From SAR324 cluster bacterium (GTDB lineage: Bacteria; SAR324; NAC60-12): a stretch of 64,000 nt of DNA. Shown piece by piece: positions 1-8,670 of the stretch (positions are counted from its first letter, which is position 1; each line of letters begins with the position of its first letter). Location: NCBI GenBank assembly GCA_028281495.1, contig JANQJU010000070.1, positions 25,175-89,174 of the forward strand, given 5' to 3'. The position numbers and the translations under genes are program-made. The notes under the pieces were generated by a model. It saw nothing but the letters and a program-made list of their open reading frames with translations. It was not told where the DNA came from and searched no databases.

Positions 1-1657
1 TGCCAATTAAGTTGTGAAGCACTTGAAGCAATCGTTTTTCATCGGCAAAAGCCGCAGGTAGGTCAGGCGGGATGAGATTGCGCAATATGACCGGCCTTCC
101 AAGCAATAGTGGGGAAGAAAGGTGTAACACGAGCTCCACCACTTGATGAGTATCCACTTCTTGCATTTCTAGCTGCAACGTATCGTGTTGGAGCTTGGAA
201 AAGTCCAAAATATCTCCCACGAGTCCAGCCAGACGCTTACCACTATTGATAATCATGGCAAGGTTGCTTCGCAAATAATCAGAAAGTGATACATCCGGAT
301 GGGTCAATAAGGTTTGAGCGATTCCGATGATTCCATGCAATGGGGTCCGCAGCTCATGAGACGTCTTTGCTAAAAATTCGTCCTTCAGCTTGTCAGCTTT
401 TTTGAGTTTTGCGTTCGATTCCGCCAAATCGGAATAGGATTGCTCCAGCTTTTGAACCATTTCGTTGAACGACTTTCCCAAAAACCCAATTTCGTCAGAA
501 GAGATCACAGGGACTTGCAACGTTAAGTCGTTTTTCTCGATGATCTGCCGCACCCCATGCGTTAGCGATTCGATGGGTTTACTGATGGAATTGGTGAGGT
601 AAAAAATGAATGGCAAGGCAAATAACAAGCTCCCTAAACCCACTAGGCTCAGTAGCAGAATAGTCTGCTGGGTTAGCTGCTCCGCAATAGCTTTCGAATA
701 CAGGATTTGAATCGATCCAATCGGACTGTATCCTTGATAAACCCCCAGAACACCTTGATAGAATCCCTTGTCTCCCAATATGATTTCATTCGTAAGAATG
801 GATTGCTGAGTGAGATCAAGCCGCTCCTTGAGTTTTGGAACCATTGCTGGACTGGGAGCTTGGTAAATGTGGCTGATCCCTACGCTTCTGCGAGAATTTA
901 AGAAAATGTTGATCTGCGTGTCTGTCAAATAAGAAACCGTTTCAACAAAAGGTTGATCCAGTGTTTGAGCCACCTTCACAAAACCAATTTGTTGCTTTTC
1001 GATTTCCAGGGTTTCAACGTTGACTATGCTGCGTAGCAATGGAGCGTAAGCTACCGAAGCCAAAGCACCATCCACGCGTTCAAAACGAACAAACCGTCGT
1101 TTGGGAATCGGTTCAGTAAATCGAGACGGTAGTAAAACCAAAGTTTCCGTGAGTTCGCCTGATGTGCTGCTAATCCTTCTCAACTCTTCTTTCACAAGAA
1201 TCTTCCGGTAGCCTGCCCTGGCAATCGAGATCGGTTGGCGATATCCCACCCAATGATTTTCTCCGTTGCGGTAGCTGAAAAGCAACAAATCGCCATCATT
1301 GTCGTAAACTGCGATTTGGCGCAGATTGCTTGCCACGGCCATGTTTTGCATGTCGGTAAGGATCTGTTGCCGGGTGTGCATTGTCAGGTCGGGTTCGTCA
1401 AGAAGCTTGTATTCCCGCAACAATTGAAACTTGGTCGGCATTTCGTTGATTCCGGTCAATTGCTGGGCATTGGCCAGGATCTTTTCCTGACGAGCCAAAA
1501 TTTCATCAATGACAATGTGAGCGGCGTGCTGAAGACGGTTGTTGGAGTTTTCTTGATTTTGACGGTTGATGACAAAGGAAACAATCACGATTGAAACGAG
1601 CATGGTGAGCAGAATCATGCCTAGCATGCTCAGAGTAAACCTCCATTTAATATTCAT
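1..1657 (-). CDS. Membrane sensor histidine kinase, 3' end outside the window
   Basis: This reading frame is open from an ATG at 1657 down to base 1 and continues past the edge. It has an N-terminal membrane segment in the first 25 residues (SMLGMILLTMLVSIVIVSFV), a roughly 300-residue extracytoplasmic sensor region, and a second membrane segment followed by HAMP (about residues 335-400). A short coiled coil leads to a HisKA domain with the phospho-acceptor histidine at about residue 434 in SHELRTPLHGIIG. The start of the HATPase domain (DEKRLLQVLHNLIG, the N box) lies at the very edge. A receiver domain could follow outside the window. The ATG lies 11 bases inside the end of the upstream binding-protein gene, so the two are probably translationally coupled. 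I infer that the binding protein feeds ligand information to this kinase. Confidence 0.9.
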   Translation of the reverse strand, partial: MNIKWRFTLSMLGMILLTMLVSIVIVSFVINRQNQENSNNRLQHAAHIVIDEILARQEKILANAQQLTGINEMPTKFQLLREYKLLDEPDLTMHTRQQILTDMQNMAVASNLRQIAVYDNDGDLLLFSYRNGENHWVGYRQPISIARAGYRKILVKEELRRISSTSGELTETLVLLPSRFTEPIPKRRFVRFERVDGALASVAYAPLLRSIVNVETLEIEKQQIGFVKVAQTLDQPFVETVSYLTDTQINIFLNSRRSVGISHIYQAPSPAMVPKLKERLDLTQQSILTNEIILGDKGFYQGVLGVYQGYSPIGSIQILYSKAIAEQLTQQTILLLSLVGLGSLLFALPFIFYLTNSISKPIESLTHGVRQIIEKNDLTLQVPVISSDEIGFLGKSFNEMVQKLEQSYSDLAESNAKLKKADKLKDEFLAKTSHELRTPLHGIIGIAQTLLTHPDVSLSDYLRSNLAMIINSGKRLAGLVGDILDFSKLQHDTLQLEMQEVDTHQVVELVLHLSSPLLLGRPVILRNLIPPDLPAAFADEKRLLQVLHNLIG

Positions 1658-2882
1658 AAAACCTTTCTAATCGACAACCCGTGTTTTGTGGATCTCGGTA
1701 GGCTTGGCTGACCGGAACGGTTTCCAGTACCTCATAAATATCCCAGGGTTCTTCATTTAAATGGGGTGGTTTGACTTTGACGATCAAGACATCATTCACT
1801 TGCTGGTGATTCCCTGAATAAACTTTGCCAGGATTGGCTAGGATATCGCGAAAACTGTGGCCTTCCAACGCTTCAATTACCTTTTCTGCTTCTTTACTAT
1901 TAGCGCGTTCTACCGCTTTTAAGTACTGCATTGTTGCGCTATAACTCACAGCATGCAAGAACGAAGGGGGGCGTTTGAAACGCTCGTTCCATTCAGTAAT
2001 GAAACGTTTTGCCCCTGGATAGTTCATATGGGTTTTCCAATACCAGGGAACTGTGCCGTAATCTCCCGCAAAAAACATCTGATTTTCCTTAATCGTTTCG
2101 TCATAAAATACCCCGTGTGCGACGACTAATCCTTTTTCTTTCAAGCGAAACTCAGTGATTTGTTGAGTCGAGGTGATATGGTCCCGTGCAACGGTAATGT
2201 TTAGTAAGATATCGGGTTTCGCTTTCAACGCTTCCAAGAGAAACTGAGAAAAATCCGTTGTCCCTCTAGGAATCATGCTATTGCCGACATGCATGAATCC
2301 CAAAGGCGTTAATATGTTTAAAAAGTCTTCCAGCTGACGATGCCCCCAAGCGTAGTCATTTGTTAGAGTAAAAACCCTTTTTCCTATTTGATTTGCAGCC
2401 CAAGCGGCGGTGTTCGAAGCAAGTGCATAGCTGTTAATACCCCATTTGAATGTGTAAGGATTGCATCGATTCCCGACCAATTGACTGGTAACGGCTGTGG
2501 TCACAAACAGCAATTTTTTATAAGCCAGTGCCTCCTTGCTAACCGCCAATGCAATGGAAGAAAACGGGGTGTCAAAAATCACATCCACCTGCTGCTGTCC
2601 ATATAACTCCCTCGCCATTTCCACGGCTAAAGAAAGTTGACCGTGCATGTCACGAAACACAAGTTCAATGGGTTGTCCGTTCCACATCCCCCCGAAGTCA
2701 CGAATCGCCATCTTGATGGCTTCCGCATTATTTTTAACAATGTAACCAGCAGGGCCTTCAATCACACTGAGAACACCAATCTTCAATGTATCTTGAGACA
2801 AAATCAATGGAGGTTTCCCTAGATAAATAACGATGGTGATTAGCCATATTAGGATCATTGATTGGAATTTCATTGTTCTCAT
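1647..2882 (-). CDS. Periplasmic substrate-binding protein, branched-chain amino acid/amide type (Peripla_BP_6-like)
   Basis: The protein is 411 aa if started at 2882, where ATG follows AAAGGGG at good spacing. A start at 2906 would add 8 residues without a better site. A hydrophobic signal peptide ends near LILSQD. The mature protein begins LKIGVLSVIEGPAG and continues with MAIRDFGG and VDVIFD-type motifs typical of LivJ/urea-binding class I periplasmic folds. No permease or ATPase gene lies next to it. Instead its 3' end overlaps a sensor kinase by 11 bases. In known families such proteins either serve ABC importers or present ligand to a sensor; the context favours the second role, which is inference. 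The ligand cannot be named. Confidence 0.85.
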   Translation of the reverse strand: MRTMKFQSMILIWLITIVIYLGKPPLILSQDTLKIGVLSVIEGPAGYIVKNNAEAIKMAIRDFGGMWNGQPIELVFRDMHGQLSLAVEMARELYGQQQVDVIFDTPFSSIALAVSKEALAYKKLLFVTTAVTSQLVGNRCNPYTFKWGINSYALASNTAAWAANQIGKRVFTLTNDYAWGHRQLEDFLNILTPLGFMHVGNSMIPRGTTDFSQFLLEALKAKPDILLNITVARDHITSTQQITEFRLKEKGLVVAHGVFYDETIKENQMFFAGDYGTVPWYWKTHMNYPGAKRFITEWNERFKRPPSFLHAVSYSATMQYLKAVERANSKEAEKVIEALEGHSFRDILANPGKVYSGNHQQVNDVLIVKVKPPHLNEEPWDIYEVLETVPVSQAYRDPQNTGCRLERFYEY

Positions 2883-3188
2883 AATGTCCCCTTTGCTGTT
2901 GGTCAATCCTTCAAAGCACCTAGTTTTGTGCTATCCATTCAAGCAACGTCCGGTCATCGCATTGTTTGAGAAAAATTGTCAATAGGGGGGAGCTTTAGTT
3001 TATCCCATTGGCTGGCATAGGTCCTGCTCTTCCGTATTTGTGGCGGTTTGACGCAAACGATGGATTGAATCTTCAAAGAACATGGAACAAACGGTATCTT
3101 GCAGTTAGCAACGAAGTTACTAACATCAGGTATGTTTTCAACGTTGTAAATCAAAAGCTTAAATTAAAGTACACGTATCTCGGATCCT
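2883..3188. other. Divergent intergenic region
   Basis: About 300 bases separate the leftward binding-protein gene from the rightward tolA/tonB-like gene, so promoters for both must lie here. Short open frames cross it on both strands but have no ribosome site or recognisable protein. I see no convincing hairpin or repeat. Confidence 0.5.
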
Positions 3189-4169
3189 ATGGAGTGGAAC
3201 GACTACTTCAAAAACTCGATTTTTCGGAAATCGCTCGTGATTTCATTGATTCTGCACGCCGGGTTGATTGGTGTGTTGTCTGCAATGGGACTCTATATTC
3301 CACCACCGGTGCCGAAGGTCATTCGTTTGTCGTTGGTGCGTTTGCCTCCTCCCCAGCAGGAAATTCCTATGGTATCTCCTTCGGAATTACCCCCACAAGG
3401 AAATCCCGATGGCAAAAGTTCGGATAAAGCGTTTCTGTCGAAACCCAAAGCCACACCGAAGGAAAAAAAAGCAAGCACTCAGAAATCTGTAGTCAAACCG
3501 AAACCCAAACCAACATCAAAGCCAACGCCGAAACCCAAGCCTAAAGAAGCTGCCAAGCCCAAACCTAAAAAACCCGTCAATCCTTCTCCTAAGCCAGAGT
3601 CTGAATCAAAACCCAAACCGGTTGTGCAAAAAAACAAAGAAGCGGCTGCCCCCGTTCCGTCGACTCCTGAAGCTGCACACGAAGAGCCGGCGCTTAGTTT
3701 GGACGATATTCTTGATGCGACTTCAGATTTTGAAGCCACGCCTACTCATGAAAACGTTCCTCAACAAGAACTTTCGAATGCTGCCAAATCGCTTTTGGAA
3801 GGCATAGACACAGTAGACGTGATCGAATTTGGAACTGATGAGACGTCAACTTTAGGTGTTCCAGGCGGTACCCAAATCAGCCCCGAAGATGCTTCAATTT
3901 TTCATCAACATTTGAAATCCACTATCACTCCGATATGGGGATTGCCTCCCCAGCTACGCGGGTTGAAACTTCAAGCCATGGTCCGGTTTCGAATCAAACG
4001 AAATGGAGAAATCGTTTCAGCCACACTTGAAAAGCGATCCGAGAGTGATTTATTCAACAGTTCGATCCAAGCCCTACTCAAACATCTGAAATACCTCCCG
4101 GCTCTGCCCGATTCGTATCCAGATCAACAATATGAATTGGGAGTTCGTTTCACACCGGGACAGTTCTAA
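3189..4169 (+). CDS. TolA/TonB-like energy-transducing envelope protein
   Basis: The protein is 326 aa. A short cytoplasmic N-terminus leads into one membrane helix (about residues 14-36, SLVISLILHAGLIGVLSAMG). A long proline- and lysine-rich linker follows (about residues 75-150), made of repeated KPKPKPT-type stretches that can span the periplasm. The C-terminal roughly 90 residues (IWGLPPQLRGLKLQAMVRFR, then SSIQALLKHLKYLP) match the TonB/TolA C-terminal fold. It lies 28 bases upstream of tolB, which favours a TolA role in the Tol-Pal system over a TonB role in uptake. TolQ, TolR and Pal are not adjacent. The ribosome site (GGA five bases before ATG) is weak. Confidence 0.8.
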   Translation: MEWNDYFKNSIFRKSLVISLILHAGLIGVLSAMGLYIPPPVPKVIRLSLVRLPPPQQEIPMVSPSELPPQGNPDGKSSDKAFLSKPKATPKEKKASTQKSVVKPKPKPTSKPTPKPKPKEAAKPKPKKPVNPSPKPESESKPKPVVQKNKEAAAPVPSTPEAAHEEPALSLDDILDATSDFEATPTHENVPQQELSNAAKSLLEGIDTVDVIEFGTDETSTLGVPGGTQISPEDASIFHQHLKSTITPIWGLPPQLRGLKLQAMVRFRIKRNGEIVSATLEKRSESDLFNSSIQALLKHLKYLPALPDSYPDQQYELGVRFTPGQF

Positions 4170-4197
4170 AGCAACACCAAGATTGAAGGAGTATAAA

Positions 4198-5496
4198 GTG
4201 AATAGGCAGCAACGGAAGTGGATATTTAGATTTTGGAGATTGCTATTGGCGGTCGGAATCTCAATCGAACTCAGTATTGGAATCCCCTGGGCACAGGAGA
4301 TTCAGTATTTTGATATCGATAGCCCTCAGTTCAAACCAGTCGTCTTGGAAATCGATGCCCCCTCCAACAACATGGATGCAAGAGCATTTTTCGGAATCGT
4401 TCAACGGAATTTGAAGCAAAGCATTTTTTTAAAAAATAGCTTACGGCTGAAAGCGTACCTACCGAGCGAAAATAACGCCACGTCTCCGGATTTGACGTTT
4501 CGACTCAAACTCTCGGTGCCGGAAGATGCTCCAGCCAAGATCCAGTACCGCTTACAAAATTTAGCCAACGATCAGGTGCTTATTGAAAGTCAGGTTTCTT
4601 TGGAATCATTGGACAACCTGAGACAAAGAGCCCTGAGATTGAGCGATCAAATTCTTAAGGAAACCCTTAACCTAACAGGACTCGCTCAGACGAGGATTGC
4701 TTATGTGCAATCCACTCTGGATTTTAAAAAGAATATCATGCTGATTGATTTCGATGGAGACGATGAGCAGCGGTTGTCTTACAATCTGTGGATCAACAGT
4801 TTGCCTTTATGGTCTTCGGATAACAAATCATTGCTATATACAAGTTTCACTCACAATGAATCCAAAATTCATATCCAGCCAACACACCGTTTGAAGGCTC
4901 AGTCGTTGAGCTTTGAACAAGGTCAAAGCCTGAGCGGAAGCTGGGCGCCGGATAATCAAAGCATCCTGTTGACTTTAATGCAGGAAGGCAATTCCGATAT
5001 CTACCTATATGAACTCGAAAACAAGAGATTACTCCAAATGACCCCCTGGAAAAGCTTGGAGACCTCCCCGGCTTGGTCTCCGGATGGCACCCGAATGGCT
5101 TTTGTTTCGGATCGCTTGCGCCATCAGTTCCCACAGATTTTTCTCTACGATTTTCGAACTCGAAAATTCGAGCGATTGACCGTGCAAGGGCCTTACAATT
5201 CGTCTCCGAAATGGTCACCGGATGGTCAGTGGTTGGCCTATGAGGGGAGGGTGAATGGAACCTTTCAAATCTTTAAAATCCACACAACGATTCGTAAACC
5301 TCAGCAGCTCACATTTGGCAATTATGATTCGGAAAAACCGGATTGGTCCCCGAACGGCAGACAGCTGGTGTTTTCTTCCAAGCGTGAAGGCAACCCCAAG
5401 TTGTATTATATGCGAGCCGACGGTGGAAATATGGTCCGAGTCACGGATGCACCGGATTTCGTTTCGGAAACCGATCCATCATGGAGCAGGCCCTAA
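4198..5496 (+). CDS. tolB: Tol-Pal system protein TolB
   Basis: The protein is 432 aa from a GTG start at 4198, chosen because GAAGGAG precedes it by six bases. An in-frame ATG at 4132 would lie inside the upstream gene. A signal peptide (LLLAVGISIELSIGIPWAQE) is followed by the TolB N-terminal domain (about residues 35-160). A WD40-like beta-propeller follows with repeated WSPDG motifs (SPAWSPDGTRMAFVSDR, SPKWSPDGQWLAYEG, PDWSPNGRQLVFSSKREG). TolB is periplasmic, binds Pal and OmpA-type lipoproteins and helps outer-membrane constriction at division. Its stop is almost abutted by the convergent sugar-binding protein gene at 5498. Confidence 0.93.
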   Translation: MNRQQRKWIFRFWRLLLAVGISIELSIGIPWAQEIQYFDIDSPQFKPVVLEIDAPSNNMDARAFFGIVQRNLKQSIFLKNSLRLKAYLPSENNATSPDLTFRLKLSVPEDAPAKIQYRLQNLANDQVLIESQVSLESLDNLRQRALRLSDQILKETLNLTGLAQTRIAYVQSTLDFKKNIMLIDFDGDDEQRLSYNLWINSLPLWSSDNKSLLYTSFTHNESKIHIQPTHRLKAQSLSFEQGQSLSGSWAPDNQSILLTLMQEGNSDIYLYELENKRLLQMTPWKSLETSPAWSPDGTRMAFVSDRLRHQFPQIFLYDFRTRKFERLTVQGPYNSSPKWSPDGQWLAYEGRVNGTFQIFKIHTTIRKPQQLTFGNYDSEKPDWSPNGRQLVFSSKREGNPKLYYMRADGGNMVRVTDAPDFVSETDPSWSRP

Positions 5497-5497
5497 T

Positions 5498-6709
5498 TTA
5501 TTTCGAAAAAACATCCTTCCTTGCTTGCTCCAGCTTTTCAGTGACTTCCTTCAGATTTCCGGTGCTGAGAAAGTCAGCTAATATCGGAACCGCTCTTTTG
5601 TCAAATTCTGGCAAGGTGTCGCGGTCAAAATATTGAGCCACGCCTTTAGCCTGATTGAGTAATTTTGCTCCCGACTGGATGAAGCGATCTTGCCCCACCG
5701 TTCCCTCCTTATGAGGAGGCAAATACCCGAGACCTTGATTGAGCTGAGACTGGATCTCGGCTCGTGATAAAAATTTGATAAAGGCCTCGGCGTTCTTTCG
5801 GTTTTTCGTGTTCTTCGGAATCATAAACACATCCATCGGGGCCTCTTCATACAGAGGAATGTCTCGAATTTTAGGAAACGGCATGAACTCTATATCTTGT
5901 ATCAGCTTTTCAGAAAATCGATTGGTTACGAAATTTCCGATCAAGAAAAAACCGATTTGTTCTCGATACAACTGGGGCAACACTTCATCCCAGGTAAGCA
6001 ATTTGGCCGAATCGTTAAAGAACCGCTGATCGATCAGTTTTTTCCATTCCTGCAAGACTTCCTGAACGCGCGGATCGTGGAAAGAAACTTCACCTCTTAG
6101 AACTTGTTGATGAAAGGTCAGTCCGTTCATGCGTAGATTGATGTAGTCAAACCAAGCTGCGGCAGGCCAATTGTTTTTGGTGCCAATACCAATGGGGGTG
6201 ATTCCCGCTTTTAGCAACCGTTGTCCTAGAGAAACAAACGCTTCCCACGTGGTTGGCACTCCCCCATGCTTTTCGATGAGCGACTTTTTATAAAAGATGC
6301 CCCAATGGTAATAGGAAAACGGTAGGGCATAAACTTCCCCATCGTACATCACACCGCTTTTCACGTGCGAAAGGTGCTGGTCCAGATTTTCTTCATTCCA
6401 GAGGTCGGTGATGGGGTGAATGACCCCTTGTTTTGCATAAGCAAACAATCGCTGCGAGGCTTGCCAATACAACACATCAGGATGGTTATTTTCTTCCGAA
6501 AGCCATCGATTCAATGCCTTTTTGTAGTCTGCATCGGACTTAGCGATAGTCCTTATTCGAATACCGGTTTCTTCGGTAAAAATTTCAAAGATATGATTGT
6601 AAGCACTCCGTTGTTTAGGTGCCATCAGAACACCGACCCGAATTTCGGATGCAGCCAATGGCACTATCCCGAATTCGAAGATCAGCAGTAAACATAAAAT
6701 AATTCTCAT
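5498..6709 (-). CDS. Extracellular sugar-binding protein (SBP_bac_1 family)
   Basis: The protein is 403 aa from an ATG at 6709 preceded by GAGGAGGGCA, a strong ribosome site. A start at 6766 would put 19 extra residues before the signal peptide (MRIILCLLLIFEFGIVPLAA). The mature part resembles family-1 carbohydrate-binding proteins of ABC importers (HPDVLYWQASQRLFAYAKQG, then ALPFSYYHWGIFYKKSLIEK, PTTWEAFVSLGQRLLKAGIT, AEAFIKFLSRAEIQ). No ABC permease or ATPase is nearby. It is divergent from a MelR-like AraC regulator, so the two probably form a sugar-responsive pair. The transported or sensed sugar is not identifiable; alpha-galactosides or maltodextrins are possible. Confidence 0.85.
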   Translation of the reverse strand: MRIILCLLLIFEFGIVPLAASEIRVGVLMAPKQRSAYNHIFEIFTEETGIRIRTIAKSDADYKKALNRWLSEENNHPDVLYWQASQRLFAYAKQGVIHPITDLWNEENLDQHLSHVKSGVMYDGEVYALPFSYYHWGIFYKKSLIEKHGGVPTTWEAFVSLGQRLLKAGITPIGIGTKNNWPAAAWFDYINLRMNGLTFHQQVLRGEVSFHDPRVQEVLQEWKKLIDQRFFNDSAKLLTWDEVLPQLYREQIGFFLIGNFVTNRFSEKLIQDIEFMPFPKIRDIPLYEEAPMDVFMIPKNTKNRKNAEAFIKFLSRAEIQSQLNQGLGYLPPHKEGTVGQDRFIQSGAKLLNQAKGVAQYFDRDTLPEFDKRAVPILADFLSTGNLKEVTEKLEQARKDVFSK

Positions 6710-6894
6710 TGCCCTCCTCAGTTTTTTGTAAAATATTGAATTCCCCTCAAATAAGATATTCTTCACACAGGCATGACGCTACTTGCCTCTGCAACAAACG
6801 GGAATTATACTCATTTAGCTTTTGAGAAAACTTCCGTTTTTGTGCAGAAAGATTCCGGAATTCTAAGATTTTTTGTTCCTAGTGATAGCAAACC
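6710..6894. promoter_or_regulatory. Divergent promoter region between sugar-binding protein and AraC regulator
   Basis: This AT-rich 185-base spacer separates two outward-reading genes and must carry both promoters. A regulator of the MelR type commonly binds such a spacer; this is inference. I cannot point to a confident operator. Confidence 0.5.
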
Positions 6895-7794
6895 ATGACC
6901 TCACATTCGTTCTCTCACACGTCGGTTACTGTTTTAGATCACATCGTGGATTTGGAGAGAGAAGCCCTGCTCCACAATTTTTTGATTGAGCGCCATCCTC
7001 CAGAAATCATGCGGCAGCCGCATTGGCACAGCCAGGTGGAGATTAATTTTCTAAAAGACTGTCAGGTGACTTACCGTCGAGCGGGAGAACACATGTCACT
7101 TAAGGCGGGGCAAATGGGAATTTTTTGGGCCATGATCCCTCATCAGGTTGTGGATATTCAGGGGGTGGGAAATATTTTGGCCATCTCGGTTCCGCTTCAT
7201 GACTTTCTGCAATGGTTGCTTCCCAACGATTTCAAATATGCGATTCTGCAAGGAGCATTGCTATTTGTACCCGAACCGGTACCGACCGATGTGCCAATTT
7301 TTGAAAGGTGGTTTCATGAGTGCCAGCGGGGAGATTTGGCATTGATATCGCTAGTGTGTGAAGAAATCCGTTCCCGAGTGAAACGCATGGCCTTGACCGG
7401 ATGGTCGAGTCATTCGCCCCAGGTTTCTAGGAAAAGATATAAGAAGCATAAGCCCGCCCTGGAAACACAGCATGTTGAGAAAGGGTTGCGATTCATTGCA
7501 CATAATTATGCGGATCGAATCACTGTCCAAGACATCGCAAACTACGTTGGGATTCATCCCAATTATTTGATGAATCTCTTTCGCAAAGTGATCGGGATGT
7601 CGGTGATGCAGTACGTGACCCGGCACCGGCTGAGTCAGGCCCAAGTCCAATTGATGGATACCAATCTCACAATATTGACGATTGCTATGAACACCGGATT
7701 TGGGTCGCAAAGCCGTTTTTACGAAGCCTTTCGAGAGCACTTTGGAGGGATGAGCCCGGGTGCTTTTCGAAAGCAATTCCATCCCTCTGCATAA
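6895..7794 (+). CDS. AraC-family transcriptional regulator, MelR-like
   Basis: The protein is 299 aa. The N-terminal half is a cupin sugar-sensing domain (IMRQPHWHSQVEINFLKDC, then LKAGQMGIFWAMIPHQVV), the layout seen in MelR-type regulators. The C-terminal roughly 100 residues carry the two AraC helix-turn-helix units (ITVQDIANYVGIHPNYLMNL and ILTIAMNTGFGSQSRFYEAF). Members of this family activate sugar uptake and breakdown genes when their sugar binds. It lies divergent from the sugar-binding protein at 5498-6709, its most likely target. The two downstream genes on the same strand (7846 and 8671) follow closely, with 51 bases to the first, and could be co-transcribed. Confidence 0.9.
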   Translation: MTSHSFSHTSVTVLDHIVDLEREALLHNFLIERHPPEIMRQPHWHSQVEINFLKDCQVTYRRAGEHMSLKAGQMGIFWAMIPHQVVDIQGVGNILAISVPLHDFLQWLLPNDFKYAILQGALLFVPEPVPTDVPIFERWFHECQRGDLALISLVCEEIRSRVKRMALTGWSSHSPQVSRKRYKKHKPALETQHVEKGLRFIAHNYADRITVQDIANYVGIHPNYLMNLFRKVIGMSVMQYVTRHRLSQAQVQLMDTNLTILTIAMNTGFGSQSRFYEAFREHFGGMSPGAFRKQFHPSA

Positions 7795-7845
7795 CTGAAA
7801 TTGAACAGGTTAGAGCTTCAAGTTATGGATCTCCTTAATAGGGTC

Positions 7846-8664
7846 ATGAAAATGATAAGTCGTCGGGTTGGAATTGGAATCCTCTCAGTTTTTTGCTTTT
7901 GCATCGGAGTAATCTCGCTCCCCGCAAAAGCGATTGCCGACTCAGTGATGCTTGCCGATGCAACTTTGGACGGAAAAATTTTAGAATTTCATTGGCCTGC
8001 CGAACAACACGGTGCCCGGTATACGATTTCTTGGGGATCCCGTGAGCAGTATCATCAAGTCATACGGCTCGCGCAAGGGGGGGTCAATCGAGTCGATCTT
8101 AGGTCTCACCCGCATTGGGAAGGTCAAGTCTCAGGTGTCATTTTAGATATCAAACCCATTTCGTATCGACTGGTCGAACCCAATTGGAGAGACGAGTTCG
8201 GCATCTTCATGAGTCCAGAAATTCTAAGTTCGCAGACCAGTAATTTTTTGTGGGGACACACCTTCCTTAAACTCCCCACAGTGTTTTGGATTGGACTGGC
8301 TGCCGTGGGAGTCCTGTTTATTCTCAGGTTTGTGTTTCGCCGATCATGGCAAACTGCTTTTTTCATTTCACTGGTCCTTGCCTTCAGCATGACAGACATC
8401 CGTTCCATGTATGATCATTTTCAGGCCACTCAAACCCGGAGCCTCGATCAAAAGGCGGTGGACTATGTCAAACAAGCCACCCAGCTATTTGGCCCCCAAA
8501 TCGGGGATCGCTCATGGAGCCTGGATGGTGTGATCATCCCTTATAATTTCCTATTGAAGTACCACTTGGCGGAATATCAACAGTTTCCTGATTCCAAAGC
8601 TTCCCAAGCCGATGTTGTGATTCGTCAACATCCCAACCGGGAATTGTATATTCAAACTCGGTAG
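7846..8664 (+). CDS. Membrane-anchored envelope protein of unknown function
   Basis: The protein is 272 aa from ATG 7846. A TTG at 7801 and ATGs at 7825 and 7852 are alternatives, and the ribosome site does not decide. It has a signal-like hydrophobic start (ILSVFCFCIGVISLPAKAIA), an N-terminal extracytoplasmic domain of about 110 residues, and two membrane helices in the middle (VFWIGLAAVGVLFILRFVF and AFFISLVLAFSM). A C-terminal periplasmic part (LDQKAVDYVKQATQLFGPQI to ADVVIRQHP) resembles the soluble tail of GT-C/GT39 glycosyltransferases. It ends seven bases before a multi-spanning GT-C-like protein, so the two may form one split envelope glycosyltransferase complex. This is inference; no family is recognised with confidence. 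Confidence 0.75.
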   Translation: MKMISRRVGIGILSVFCFCIGVISLPAKAIADSVMLADATLDGKILEFHWPAEQHGARYTISWGSREQYHQVIRLAQGGVNRVDLRSHPHWEGQVSGVILDIKPISYRLVEPNWRDEFGIFMSPEILSSQTSNFLWGHTFLKLPTVFWIGLAAVGVLFILRFVFRRSWQTAFFISLVLAFSMTDIRSMYDHFQATQTRSLDQKAVDYVKQATQLFGPQIGDRSWSLDGVIIPYNFLLKYHLAEYQQFPDSKASQADVVIRQHPNRELYIQTR

Positions 8665-8670
8665 TGCTTC

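Noticed and set aside
2954..3427. Short frames in the region between the binding protein and the tolA/tonB-like gene
   Set aside because: No ribosome sites, low-complexity or overlapping a well-supported gene.
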